NCBI GenBank assembly: GCA_010015655.1
Contig: ML976718.1
Span: forward strand, 186,001-250,000
DNA length: 64,000 nucleotides
Source: Bimuria novae-zelandiae CBS 107.79
Taxonomy: Eukaryota; Ascomycota; Dothideomycetes; Pleosporales; Didymosphaeriaceae
Direction of reading: 5' to 3'
The notes below the pieces were generated by a model that saw only the letters and a program-made list of their open reading frames with translations, was not told the origin of the DNA and searched no databases. The stretch's first letter is position 1. Each line of letters opens with the position of its first letter. The translations under genes and the position numbers were made by a program. Shown here piece by piece: positions 10,337-21,860 of this stretch.

Positions 10337-13300
10337 ATGGTGTCGCGACTGCTGCCCTGGCGGAGGGGCTCAGGATCGTCTCAACAACAGCTTCCCTTCA
10401 CCAACGACTACGTCAGTGACGCCGACCTCGCAAGCGACAGTCCATCGTCCCGTCCTGGCTCGAATGCAATCCCTCGGTCGCGCCCCATCAATGCGCAAAA
10501 CGCGCTCTCCAGCTCGTACAGAGAGCGCAACCCGCTACGCTCCTTCGCCCACCAGACGTCCCACTCGATCACGGACAACCCGCAATACTCGTCGCACGGC
10601 GTTCGCGAACGGACGCAGCAACTTGCTTCGTATGCGCTTGATTCCGCGGCCTACCACAGCCCACTGGCTAGGGCGAGCAGTGCGGCCAACGAGTTTCCCG
10701 CGGATCGGCCGGAATTCCATCTAGACGGCGAAGGGGAAGGGCGGGCGTCGCTGGACTCAACCGGCTCGGATTCTATTGCAGAACAGAGGGAGAGCATACC
10801 CGAATCGCCCGTGACCGTCATCGGCCCAGACTATTCTCGTCCGTCCAGTCGCTTTCCCAGCGTCAGCTCTCCGGCACTTAGTCGTAACGACAGTCCTGCA
10901 GTGCCAGTTGCTGTGGTGCCGGATACAGAAGAGACACCGCTCTTACCCAAACCTAGGCTCCCACGGGCGCACTCGCAAGCGCAGCCGTCCAAATCCGCAT
11001 CCCCCCCAGCTATACACACGCGCTTCGGTAACCTCGGTACACGCTTCGCATACTCGCTCCATGTCGGTCGAGAACAATGGGCAAGGTTCGGGCGTTCTGT
11101 GACCAATCCCAAGAACTACACCAAAGACGCGATATATGCTGGCGCCACTACCAGTCTGCAAATGAGCTCGGCTGTTTTCCTTGGTCTTTTGCTCAACATT
11201 TTGGATGCTCTGTCGTATGGCTACATTCTATTTCCACTGGGTAGTCCCATTTTCAGTCAGACTGGTCCTGACGGCATTTCCATTTTCTTCGTCAGCTGTA
11301 TCGTCTCGCAGCTGTGCTATTCCCTAGGGCTTTCCATCTTCCGCGGTGGCGTAGGATCCGAGATGATCGAGGTGATGCCGTTCTTCCACCGAATAGCCTA
11401 CTCAATCATGGCAAGAATGGAAGGAGCGAGTGCGGAATCCATCATCGCGACTACAATCGTGGCATACTGTCTCAGTTCCATCATCACTGGCATGATCTTC
11501 CTTGCTCTAGGGACGTTTAAGCTCGGGAACCTTGTGAGCTTCTTTCCGCAACATATCTTAATCGGCTGCATAGGCGGCGTCGGTTTCTTTTTAGTCGTGA
11601 CAGGCATCGAAGTCTCAGCAAGATTGGAAGGAAATTTGAACTATGATCTGGACACCCTGCATAAACTCTTTTCGAATGATACCGTTTACCTCTGGATCCT
11701 ACCGCTTGTTCTCGCGCTTCTCATAATAGGCCTCGAACGGCGGTTCAAGAGCCCTTTTCTTCTCCCTGGTTTCTTCATCATAGTTTTCGCGACCTTCTAC
11801 ATTATCGTGAAGGTTATTCTCCGCCTGGGCCTCGACGTTCTAAGGAACTCGGGCTGGATTTTTGAACAGCCGGAGGCCGGCGTACCTTTCTATAGATTCT
11901 ACTCGTACTTCAGTAAGTGAACAGGAGTAGGGTCAGTAGTGCTTTGCTAATTCGGTGGTCAGAATTCAGTCAGATTGATGGAGCAGCTCTCGCCAGTACC
12001 ATCCCGACCATGTTTGCCCTATCCTTCTTCGGCATCATACACGTACCTATCAACGTACCCGCGTTGGGGGCTGCGGTCAAAGAGGACGCAATCGATGTGA
12101 ACCGCGAACTGATCGCCCACGGCATCTCCAACACATTATCCGGGTGTGTCGGCAGCATTCAAAACTACCTAGTCTATGCTAACAGCATTCTATTCATTAA
12201 CAATGGGGGTGATAGCCGCATTGCCGGCGTGCTATTGGCAGCGGCCACCACTGCAGTGTGGATGGCTGGACCGGCTATGATAGGCTTCATCCCTGTATGC
12301 CTTGTCGGTGCCCTGATCTTCCTTCTGGGTATCCAACTCATGAAGGAAGCCGTTTGGGACACGCTTAGCAGATTGCACAAGCTAGAGTACTTCACTGTGC
12401 TGGCTATTGTGCTGATCATGGGAGTATACGACTTTGTTATTGGTATATTCGCTGGTATTGTACTGGCTTGCCTGAGCTATGTCGTCCAGTCGTCCCGTGT
12501 GCCGGCAATACGAGCGACTTACTCAGGAGATGTCGCAGCTTCGACTGTCCGCCGCCCGCGCAGCGATGTCCGGTATCTCAGCAAAGTCCGCGGCCAGATC
12601 CGGGTCATCAAGCTCTCTGGGTTTCTCTTCTTCGGTACCATCGTCTCAGTGGAGGAGTACATTCGGTCGCTCATCGATGACCAGAGCTTTGAGCAACAGC
12701 CACTAAGCTTCATTGTCGTCGACTTTACACATGTGACCGACGTTGACTTTTCCAGCTCCGAAGGTTTCCAGCGCATCAACCGGTTACTCGGCCGCAAAGG
12801 AGTCAAGATGATCATTTCAGGCATATCCTTCGCCAGCAGGGTGGGGCAAGCACTACAAAACGTGGGACTGTTAGACACTGAAATAGCTAGCGAAGAGTGT
12901 CCGCCACCCCAAGTCTTCGAAGACCTGAACATGGCTTTGGAAAGCTGCGAGAATGAGCTCCTTGAGACCTTCTATCAGCACTGCAACTCACCCCAGCCTA
13001 CCCGGCAACGGACCCCACCGAAATCCATCGAAGGCGCCACCAGCAGCGGCGATACATGGAATGCATCGCCCTCGCCTTCCCTCAACGCTAACACCCTACT
13101 ACCCGAATTTTCATCACCTCGCCGCGGCGCGCAATACCTCGCCGCTACCACCACCTTCCGCGAGCAAGGCAGACCCGCCCATTCCTCGAGCAATGGTGAC
13201 CAAGAAGTCGCTCCCAGCCTACCCTCCAAATGGAAGAACTTCTCTCAGCCTACCAAGATCATCCTCCAGACTTTTGAAGACGTATCCTCCAAGAATGAAG

Positions 13301-13805
13301 ACTTCTGGCACGTCCTTGCGCCCTACTTCGAGCGCAGGGAATACCCGCGAGGAACAGTCCTGTATTCGCGCGGCGACGAGCCCGACGGTTTCTACGTCGT
13401 CGAAAAGGGTCGCTTGCGTGCCGACTACGAGTTCGAACAGGGTAACTTTAGCGAGAATATCATGCCGGGTACTACATGTGGCGAGCTGCCGTTCTTCTCG
13501 GAGACGGATAGGACAGGCGTATGTATTCCCCGTTCCCCACTATACTTGTTCTGTATGTATAACTGACACTTGATAGACCGTCGCGGCAGAAGAAGAATCC
13601 GTAGCCTGGCTTCTGACTAGAGAGAAGTACAATGAGCTCGAGCAGAAGAACAGAGATGTTGCGGCGGAGCTGTTGAAGGTTGGCTTGAAGCTGACAAAGG
13701 AGCGTATGGACGCTATCACTTCGTACGTATTCGCAACTGTTTAACTTTCCGACCAGGAAAGACGCTAACCTTGGCAAAAGATATGTGCTTGTTACTGCGT
13801 CGTAG
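10337..13805 (+). CDS. SulP-family membrane transporter with STAS and cNMP-binding-like domains (Vsb1-like)
   Basis: Four exons are predicted: 10337-11912, 11963-13518, 13577-13722 and 13781-13805. The product is 1100 aa. Residues 1-250 are a Ser/Pro-rich cytosolic tail. About twelve hydrophobic segments follow between residues 270 and 700 (SulP core). A STAS domain spans roughly 725-845 and a cyclic-nucleotide-binding-type beta barrel about 970-1075 (ERREYPRGTVLYSRGDEPDG...PGTTCGELPFF). This architecture is that of the fungal group containing yeast Vsb1 (YGR125W), a vacuolar protein tied to basic amino-acid storage, rather than the plasma-membrane sulfate permeases Sul1/Sul2. The three introns are 50, 58 and 58 nt. 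The first has a TGCTAAT branch site and joins ...FYSYF to KFSQIDGAAL. The last exon adds only eight codons. Substrate and membrane are inferred from the family. Confidence 0.88.
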
Positions 13806-14080
13806 GAGCAAGTCATTTAGCTGGACATATGGGCGCGGTGGTAACCACTTTAATTCGTTGTATACCAATTGCTGGGGCGTATTGTACATTGGACTCTATA
13901 GCGGGTGTGGGGAAAGTTTGGGTGCCTCCTCTCCGGCGCACGCGCGTAGGTAACAGCCATAATCTAGCAGACTGATATACTCGAATCCCAAGCACTGAAG
14001 AAGTCATCACATGCATACCTTCAGGCTAACCACTCATGCTCTCCAGACTCGCTCTCTCTCCGCATCCTCAACCACGCCTC

Positions 14081-15542
14081 TCACGTCGCCCCACTAACAA
14101 CCCAAATCTCGTTCGTAGCATCGCTAGTCACAAATAATCTCCCCTCTTCTTTAAACGCCAACCCCACCGGCCTGAAACACTGACCCGGGCAATTCGCATT
14201 ATCCGCGTTAAACATGATATTATCCGTCACCGCTGCCGTACCACTCACATTCGCAGCGGGCATCCCCGTCTCCGCGTCCCACGCCACGCGACTGACGCGA
14301 TACCCATTCGGCGGGCTCGTATTCCAGCTGCCGTGGAAGCTGACATAAGCGGCGGCCCCGTCGGCGGTGAACTTGAGGTCCAGCGGCGCCGTGTGGGCCG
14401 GGAAGCACAGTTTTGGCGCAACGCGCGTGCAGCGGGCGGACGAGTTGCCATTGGTGAGGGTGTCGCCGATGCGGATGGAGGCGTTGAGGGGTGCGGGGAG
14501 GACGGAGGGGTCCGAGATGGCGTGACAGGTGGGGTAGCCGTAGGAGGCGCCGCGCTCGGGGGTCGTGGGCGCGGTGATGAGGCCGTGGTAGTTGAGCTCT
14601 TCGCAGGGGTTGGTGAGGTGGACGTCTACGCCGTTGACGTCCATGTTGTCCATGCCGTTGTTGACGGAGAACTATATCATGCGTGTTAGTAGGGTTGCTG
14701 GGGCTGCTGGGAATGGCTGTGGTGTTTGTGGTGAGCGGAAGGGGAGGGGGACGTACGATGCCGCCTTTGGGCGTTTCGGCGATTCCGGCGTTGTTTCTGA
14801 TGCCGTAGCCTAGGACTTCGCCCGCGGTGTAGGCTTGCGAACCCTGCTCGAGATCGGCGAGCTTGAAGATGCGGATCTGGCTGCGGCCGCTGGAGGCTTG
14901 GGCGGCCTCGGTGTCGAGGTTCGCGTTGGAGCCTACCTGGACGAGAAGGAGGTCAGGTTGCGCTTTGGGTATCAGTAATGTCCTGCCTGTTGTCATTGTC
15001 AGTTTCTGCTGGCTTGGAAGTGTCGTGTCATAGAGGGGTCCTTACTGACGTGCCCAGAGTCGCTCATTCCTGTAATCACCGTCTTCTTGTTACTCACGGT
15101 CCCGTTTGAACCGTTGTAATCCCAGCTCCACACTGTGGTCATCGAGGAAACGAAGAGCTTCTTGCCATCGGGGGTAAGCGCGATGCCGTGATTGATCGAG
15201 CTATCCGCGATGAGCTGTTTCTGGGACTTGACACAGACATTGGTGCCGCCGAAGTCATTGAGCTGGATGTAGCGAACGCCATAAGCAGCATTCTCAGTTG
15301 TGAGAAGGTTGCCTTGGTTGTCGAAGACGATTGAGCGAGGCCCTGAAGTCGATACAGGTTAGCGAGTTGTCTTGTAAAGCGAAGAGCGACGCACTGCTGA
15401 GGCCATTCACCACGACCCGTCCCGAGAAACTAGAGGCGAATGTAGCAGGGTTAGCTGGATTGATAGTAGCGCATGTCTGCTGTCCCAGAACACGCGTGGT
15501 CAAAGAAAGTAGAGCAACTGCTAGTGACTTGGTTGTGACCAT
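14081..15542 (-). CDS. Secreted PQQ-type sugar/pyranose dehydrogenase (AA12-like)
   Basis: Four exons are predicted on the minus strand: 15395-15542, 15046-15342, 14757-14986 and 14081-14671. They give 421 aa with all joins in frame. Residues 1-20 (MVTTKSLAVALLSLTTRVLG) are a signal peptide. The mature part is a soluble quinoprotein dehydrogenase-type beta propeller: PRSIVFDNQGNLL near the start, GIALTPDGKKLFVSS, then HLTNPCEELNYHG, LDLKFTADGAAAYVSFHGSW and CFRPVGLAF toward the C-terminus. These match fungal AA12 enzymes, which oxidise sugars using pyrroloquinoline quinone and can feed electrons to lytic polysaccharide monooxygenases. No cytochrome or cellulose-binding module is attached. It is convergent with the SulP gene, with a 275-bp gap. 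The family call is firm; substrate and electron partner are inferred. Confidence 0.85.
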
Positions 15543-16806
15543 ACTGAGCACTCTTCTTTGCGTGCTGGGCCAGGGAAAGCGTCCGAGTCAAAGCAGCGAA
15601 CGTCCTTGCCCATGCCGAAGGATCTTGCTCTGTTAAGTGGCATTCCACGGCGGGCGATAAATCCGACACACGCGACCGGCTTTCGTCCATGGCTCGAAGC
15701 CCCTGGTTGTACATGGCATCACTGTCACCGCCATCCCACCAATCAAGTAATCGTAGGCTCATTAAAAATCCCAACTGGGACCCTCTGTGCGCCTGCGCGC
15801 TGTCATGGATAGAACACCTCCAAGGATATTGTAGGGTCGGACGATCTTCCATGGCGGCAGGTACAAACGTCGCGCACGGCTTCGCCAAGTGCTGACAGGG
15901 TTCTCGAATGTGTGATAGAAACACGCCCGTTCTGGGATTGGTTCAGAAACAACAAAGCCAAGACGGCGTATGGTCACATTTACGATTTTCTGCGGATCGG
16001 CACTTCGATGCTTTGATGGTTTCAGGCGGGATTACCAGGATGGAAAGTGCCCAGAAATCAGGGGGCAGGTGCGTCTGTACGACTAGTCCAGCGGCATGGT
16101 AATGCGAGCGACTTGGTAATTGGCATGTATATGCGCGAATTGGTAGCATGCGCCGACCGTTGCGGCTCCAGAGAGGAAGGTGAGCGTTGAGGATTGCAAT
16201 CCCTGTGCGTTGTTTCATATGGAATAAGGCTATAGTCAGGTTGGTAAGCTTCTTCGATTAGGCATGAGTTAGGCACGTGCGTGTCGCTGAAGAAGAACGC
16301 AGAGTTTATGATCGAGGGAGAGATGACGCAAAGACCGCCATCGAAGGAGAGGCGAAGTTTTGGACGGAAAACCGAAGGCAGTATCTTGTCTGCGTCCGTC
16401 GATGAAGCGACCAGGACCGGAAACTGGGAGAAAACCCTGCACTGACCTCTCCGTTGCGCTTACTATCCCTACTAAGTCCTTCTAACTCACGAATGACACT
16501 ACATGTCGTGTTAAGACGGTGAAAGATGGAACGCGTCGAAAGTGGGCAGAATGGTGAGGCACCTAACAGCTGCGAGAAAGCAGGCACACGAAAAAGGTAA
16601 CCGAACCCTGTTGAAGTAGCAAAGTCTAAAGAGCTTGTGACGTAGACAGATATCGAAACCAACAGTCGCTGCAGGACAAAAGAGAGATTAGATCTAGAGA
16701 AAGTCTGAGTATGTACAAGCTGAACTGCCTCACCCACCAGTTGGAGTCCCTGCATCGAGCGGGACACCGCATCAAAACAACTCAAACCACGCCCACAACC
16801 GACCCA
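15543..16806. other. Intergenic between the AA12-like gene and the GH71 relic
   Basis: These 1.26 kb hold overlapping short frames on both strands with no recognisable domain. The AA12-like gene promoter lies at the left edge and the end of the GH71 relic at the right. Confidence 0.4.
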
Positions 16807-19800
16807 TCACCAACAATTGATACCCATCCAGCCTGTAGCTCCGCCGGGTCCATCGGCTCCGGCCTTGTGGTTAGAGAAGCCATAAATGGTGTTATCGTTT
16901 TGCAATTTCCAGGCAAGCGTCCGCCAGGTGTTCTCGAACAAGTCGTCGTGGCTGTTGTAAGGGGTCTTCGCCGACATCGACGTGTCAACGATCTGACCGC
17001 AATTCTGCGCCGCTCCTCCATTCCAGTTGAGAAGCCCAAGATGATAGATGCATTGATTCATGACAACCAAGTCAAATGGCTTTCCGGTCTTGCCAATCCG
17101 GAATATCCCCTCTTTCTCAGTCTTCCCGTTGTTCCAATAGTGTCTGTCGTTTCCTGATCCCCTTAGAATCGGTTCGCAAAAAGTCTCAGAAAGACTTACC
17201 AACGCGCCACCAATCAGTATCCGGATCTTTCCGGACAGGAATGCGATCCCATTGTGGGTTGATGGTGTATTGGAAGCGTCCAGTTGAACTTGCCGCCCCA
17301 TTTCCAGTTATATTGGTTGTCGGACGGATGATAATCTGCGAGATGTCGGGTCAGTAATCCCTTCGAAGTGGGCCATGCCGCACGGAGCGGCTGCTTACCG
17401 CAATCCGCACTAAGCGCCGTCAGCTTAGTCTTGCACTGTTCCACAGTCTGCGTCGCACCCTTCTGATATTCAAACCCAATGATGACCGCATTCATAGTGC
17501 CCTCGTTGATACCTCGTTGAGTCACAGTTCCCGCATCTCCTCCAGAAATGGCACCACCCTCTTGGCATGACGTATCGATGTTCTTGTCGAGGACAGACTG
17601 TTCCATGAAACGCCATGTGTGTTTGTCGTCTTTCCGTGCAGCGTGCATACTATTCCTGTCTTGTAGCACAACGTGTAGTCAGGCTTGTCGATAGGACCGC
17701 TTAGTTTGTGGTCCGGGCCGATCCAGATCTGGTGCAGTTTACCTCGATTAATACCTTTGTATTTATCGAGCGTGACGGGGCCGGAGCAGGGGCACGTCTG
17801 GTATTTCCCAGTAGCCATGCAGAGACCAGTGGAAGGATCGATAGGCTTGCAGTTCGTCGCATGGCAGAACGGCATGAGCTCGGTTTCACTGTATCTCACC
17901 TTGCATCTGGACTGCGTACAACGACAGTTCTTGCCGATGAAACCAGAACAGAAGGTGCCGTCGGTGCTGTCGCAAATCGCGGACCCAAAGTCGGTGTCTT
18001 TCTCATTCGGACATTGATCGGGCATGTTTCCTTTCCGAGCAGTTGCGAAGTTGCGGGCATGTTTCCTTTCCGAGCAGTTGCGAAGTTGAGGTAGTCAGCA
18101 GGGTGATCCATCATTGCGTAGTAGATCCAGACGATCTCCTCGGTGGTCATCGATAGGATAGCTCCCGTCAAGAAGTTGGAAGCAGCTGAGAGGCCGTTGA
18201 TGAAATTGTTGGTCATAAGGGAGGTGCCGAAGGCGGGAACCTGGGCAATCTTGTTGAGATTGCCAGGAATGGGGTTGCCGCGATACAAGTCCAGTAAAAG
18301 AGAGGCTACGTTTGCGTCACGGAGCAATGCAGTGACAGTTCTGTGTAAGCATGCATCGCTCACGGTGTCTCGCTGGACAAGATTTCGCGTGACGATATCC
18401 TGTCGGAACGCGTCTCGCGTGGATGCTTCCCGCTTGCTTGCGGAGCAGGTTTGTCCGGATAGTGCATATTCCACTCTATCAGACGCATCTAGCACCATGT
18501 GCATAAGGGTGTAGTCCGAAAGAACAGAAAGGAGTGTGTAGTCAATCCCTGTATTCCCGTACCGGGCGACGGTGACAAGACAGGAGGTGTACCGGCTCCC
18601 GGCACTGTGTACGGATCCGGACAGTACCCCCTAGAGCAAGCGAACAAGCAGAGGCCATAATCCAGTGTCCCATCGGTGGTGTACGCTTTTTTTATGGACG
18701 GTTCCCGTTCAGGAGTCGGCAGGTGCAGTGCTCCGATGGAGGTGCAAGTGCAGACACGTATTGGGCAGAACCCCCAATTGCAAGCCTAACTGCAGAGGCC
18801 CTCTAAATTTCCGGATACAGTACCACGATTGCATGCCGGTTGGACGATCGGGGAAACATCACCTTCATACGTCGGTTTCTTCTCCAGAGCACACCACTCC
18901 GTCGGACAGCCCACCAAAAGCGGCGCTCTTACCCTCGACAGGGTACGCTATAATGCCAATAGGGTCCGGTTTCTTTCGTTGCTCACCGAGGGTGAGAGCG
19001 GTACAGGATACTTTTGGGCAGTAGCCGTAGTTGCGAGTGAATTCGCACAGTTTAACGAACTCGTTAATACCTGTACCGGACGTAGGTACGAGGTCTTTTA
19101 TGGCTTTTTGGAGTCTTCGCTCCGCTGCTTCCGCCAGTTCCGGCGTCGACATAGACGTTGAAGTTGGCGAGTCCGCTCGAACAACCAGAACTAACAAATC
19201 GAATTAGCAACGTTCTCTCAATGCCAAGGGCAAGAGTGGTTATCTGCAGTCTGCGGCTCGAAGACTTTTGCCATGTCGTACTCTTGCTGTGCTAGGTCAT
19301 ACACTCACCTGATAGCGCCTTTGCCAGAAGTTTCCATGACCGTACTGCCACCACGGGTGATTCGAACAACCACGTTGCCTTCTGCACCGTTCGTTTGGAC
19401 GCTACCATGATACACACCAACACCACCGTATGGCTTGGCTGACCAGTCACCCGCGATGGATTTCCCTCCAATGTAAACTGTGACGGTTGCATCCGAGCCC
19501 ATGAGTGCGGAGTAGAAGACCTTGTCTTGTACGATTTCTGCTGGTTGAAATTCCAACTGCAGGTGGCTCGCGGTATTGCCGGTGGTTCCTCCATCACTGC
19601 AAGCTGTGGCGGGATTGGGGTGGAACCAAGCCGTGACACCCTCAGTGGCGACGGTGGCCATACCAGTCTTCCACAGCTCGATTATAACGGGGGAAATTGC
19701 CGTCACCCGTCGAGGGACATATTCTTAACGTAGTTATATGGAGCTTTGCCAAAGTCAGGCCCGAAGGCTACGTATTGTCGATCGTCTAAGGGACCGATGT

Positions 19801-20874
19801 AGTGACTAAGCTGGTCAGCATTGCAGATAGAGTCGCAGGTATCATAGCGCTTGTCTCTCCCCATAATCGTTCCAAGAGATGATTTCGACAAATTCGGTTT
19901 GGTTTTCGCCCACAATCAACTGCTGCCACCGATCGAACCACATATCGTCACCTCTCCATAGCCAGTTCTTGTTGTAGCCAGGCCTGGAAAACAAAAGTCC
20001 TCAGCACGGATCCAATGGCACAAGCTCGTGGTTCTGGGCTCACATATTGGCATAGAACCACGGCGAGATAGGCGCCATGTACGGAGCACCGCTCAGGTAT
20101 TGGAAGTACGATGCATCTCCGTACGTCCTCGCGTCATTTAGGCCATTAGGCCACCCTTCCCAGCTGAAAAGTCTGTTCAAAAGCGAGTAAGCGTCGACAG
20201 TTCAAGAAGAAGATGGAAAGAATGGGAATCAGGGTAAATGTGTGGCAAAATGGTGAAGCGTTGCTGGGTTTTGAACTTACCCATCCGCGGTACCAAGTGC
20301 CCATGCTTCTTTCGTGCCCAAAGATGACCAATCCGGAATGAAAAAGCAGCCAGTCGAAGCTTTGATGTCCACCCAGTCTTTGGATCGCTCTGATCCTTCG
20401 AACGTAGACCCGAACGGCTTTCCATTGTATTGGAAATATGCGCTGCGATGTTCAGTAGAAGAGTCATTAGTGAAAGGGGCCGTGTAACTCACCTGCTTTT
20501 TCCATAGTATTGAAGGAGAGAGATGACGTCGTCCTTGGGCAATGGCTCGTTACCAGCATAATCGAAAGAGAAGAACAGCTTGAAGCCAGTGGCCTCGGCG
20601 GCCGAAAATGCTAGCGGTAGTTGAAGCTGCAAAACGTAGTCATCGTACGCGATATTCAGAGCAAACGCATCAATGCGAGCCGCTTGTGCGAATGCGATCT
20701 CCTTGACCTAATCATTGAGTTTGAACTGCTCCATGTTTCCCATCTGTTTCTGTTAAAACCAAAATAACGGCATACTGCAAGCCGTATATTCACCATGTAA
20801 TGCGCGAAAACTGCCTTGGCCTGCACCGCAATGGGTGCGACAGCCAAGGCCAGGACTGCAGCAAGCAATCTCAT
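16807..20874 (-). pseudogene. Decayed GH71 alpha-1,3-glucanase (mutanase) with CBM24-like modules
   Basis: From the ATG at 20874 the minus strand encodes a signal peptide and then KAVFAHYMV, the GH71 start. Later exons give DAFALNIAYDD, FKLFFSFDYAGNEPLP, STFEGSERSKDWVDIK, FIPDWSSLGTKEAW and a WEGWPNGLNDA segment, all GH71 hallmarks. After the catalytic domain come Cys-rich CBM24-like modules (LCEFTRNYGYCP, GLCS-x-ACNWGFCP, GLCLFACSRGYCPDP). A 46-nt intron then joins the last module in frame to a long Cys-containing C-terminal region ending GWMGINCW at 16807. GH71 enzymes cleave alpha-1,3-glucan in fungal walls. The gene is broken. TAG replaces a conserved Trp at 20708-20710, TGA replaces another at 19703-19705, and TAG lies in a CBM module at 18786-18788. 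A splice donor near 19860 looks lost. A 35-bp tandem duplication at 18019-18088 shifts frame, and further apparent frameshifts lie near 17640 and 17300. Stop-codon read-through or sequencing error cannot explain all of these. Confidence 0.8.
18019..18088. repeat. 35-bp perfect tandem duplication inside the GH71 relic
   Basis: Bases 18019-18053 are repeated exactly at 18054-18088. Because 35 is not a multiple of three, the duplication shifts the reading frame. Skipping one copy joins LNFATARKGNMP directly to DQCPNEKDTDFG, continuing a Cys-rich coding frame on the minus strand. Confidence 0.9.
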
Positions 20875-21860
20875 GTCGGAAGTTTCTTGAACGAGTGTAA
20901 AGAGCGTGAGGTGGTTAGTCATCTGGATGAAGCGCGTCTCGCCGTTTTAGAGCTGCAACGACCTGAGGGATAGTCGTGGCAGGCCACCACCTCTAGGAAT
21001 TGTCTGATCCTACATTTCTTCTACCATGCTTGCCAGCAACCCTAATTGGACTGGGGTGTAGGCATTTCTTCCGTGACACAGCACCAAGGTAATCTTGGAA
21101 ACCGTCTGCCGTTCGTTGGTCGATTTCGATACGAGTCCCACAAAGCACCGAAGGCACAGATCTAGAACAACGTCTGTACTCATACTCGTAAACCACATGT
21201 ATCCTTTCGGGACTCCAACCAATAGTCAATGCATGCTTAGAAGATTTCTCGTCTCCTGGCGAGTGTATTTTGGGGAATTGACCTAAGCGCATAGCGGTAC
21301 TACGTGAAGACGGTATGGGTTCCTATTCCAACCGCATTGGATCCGGTCTGGTCCAGTATGGTAGCGTTCGTTGGAGAAGGGACCTAGCCTAATACAGTTT
21401 GAGGTCTCCCACAGGATTACCAACGCATCTGCGCAATCCCAATCTCCCGGTCGAAAACCTAGAGGAAGACCTGCAGTAGCCTCGAGTGTACTGACTACAC
21501 GTTCTGCGCTACCAACGGTTAGAGCCGGTACCCATAGCTGTCTTGAGGTGCTAACAGTCGCAACCGAGGCCTTGTTGAAGTCACCCGAAGGAGATTTTCC
21601 GGCGTGCTGTCTTGGAGGATCGCATACTCCTAACGGCACCACCGCTAAGACTAACATTGTCACGGAGTCAGGTCTACCACATGTCAGGATCAGTTTATCG
21701 GTACTCCGCTAGTTATGCCTCTCTGAGAGATGGGACTGGCTCAGTTGGATATAACGTAGGCAGTGGAACAGCCAGTTTCCAATGGGCAAGTGAAAGGCAT
21801 CACTTCTTTGCCTTTTCGTTGCAGCTGCCGTTCACTCACGCTCAATTTGATTGATTTACC
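20875..21860. other. Intergenic, no supported gene
   Basis: This stretch lies between the divergently oriented GH71 relic and the next secreted-protein gene. Frames on both strands reach about 125 codons. The minus-strand frame at 21283-21663 has fairly protein-like composition but no recognisable domain. Confidence 0.35.

Noticed and set aside
12953..13573. Open frame of about 200 codons overlapping the SulP gene in another frame
   Set aside because: It lies fully inside the SulP coding exon, is Ser/Pro-biased by frame shadowing, and matches no domain.
14220..14996. 258-codon minus-strand frame over the AA12-like gene
   Set aside because: It reads through intron 3 and then continues in the wrong frame, giving an Arg/His/Pro-rich tail. 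The spliced model restores the conserved propeller sequence.
16807..18504. Treating the Cys-rich C-terminal region as a separate secreted-protein gene
   Set aside because: A 46-nt intron near 18555-18600 joins it in frame to the last CBM24-like module of the GH71 gene, so one gene explains both parts better.
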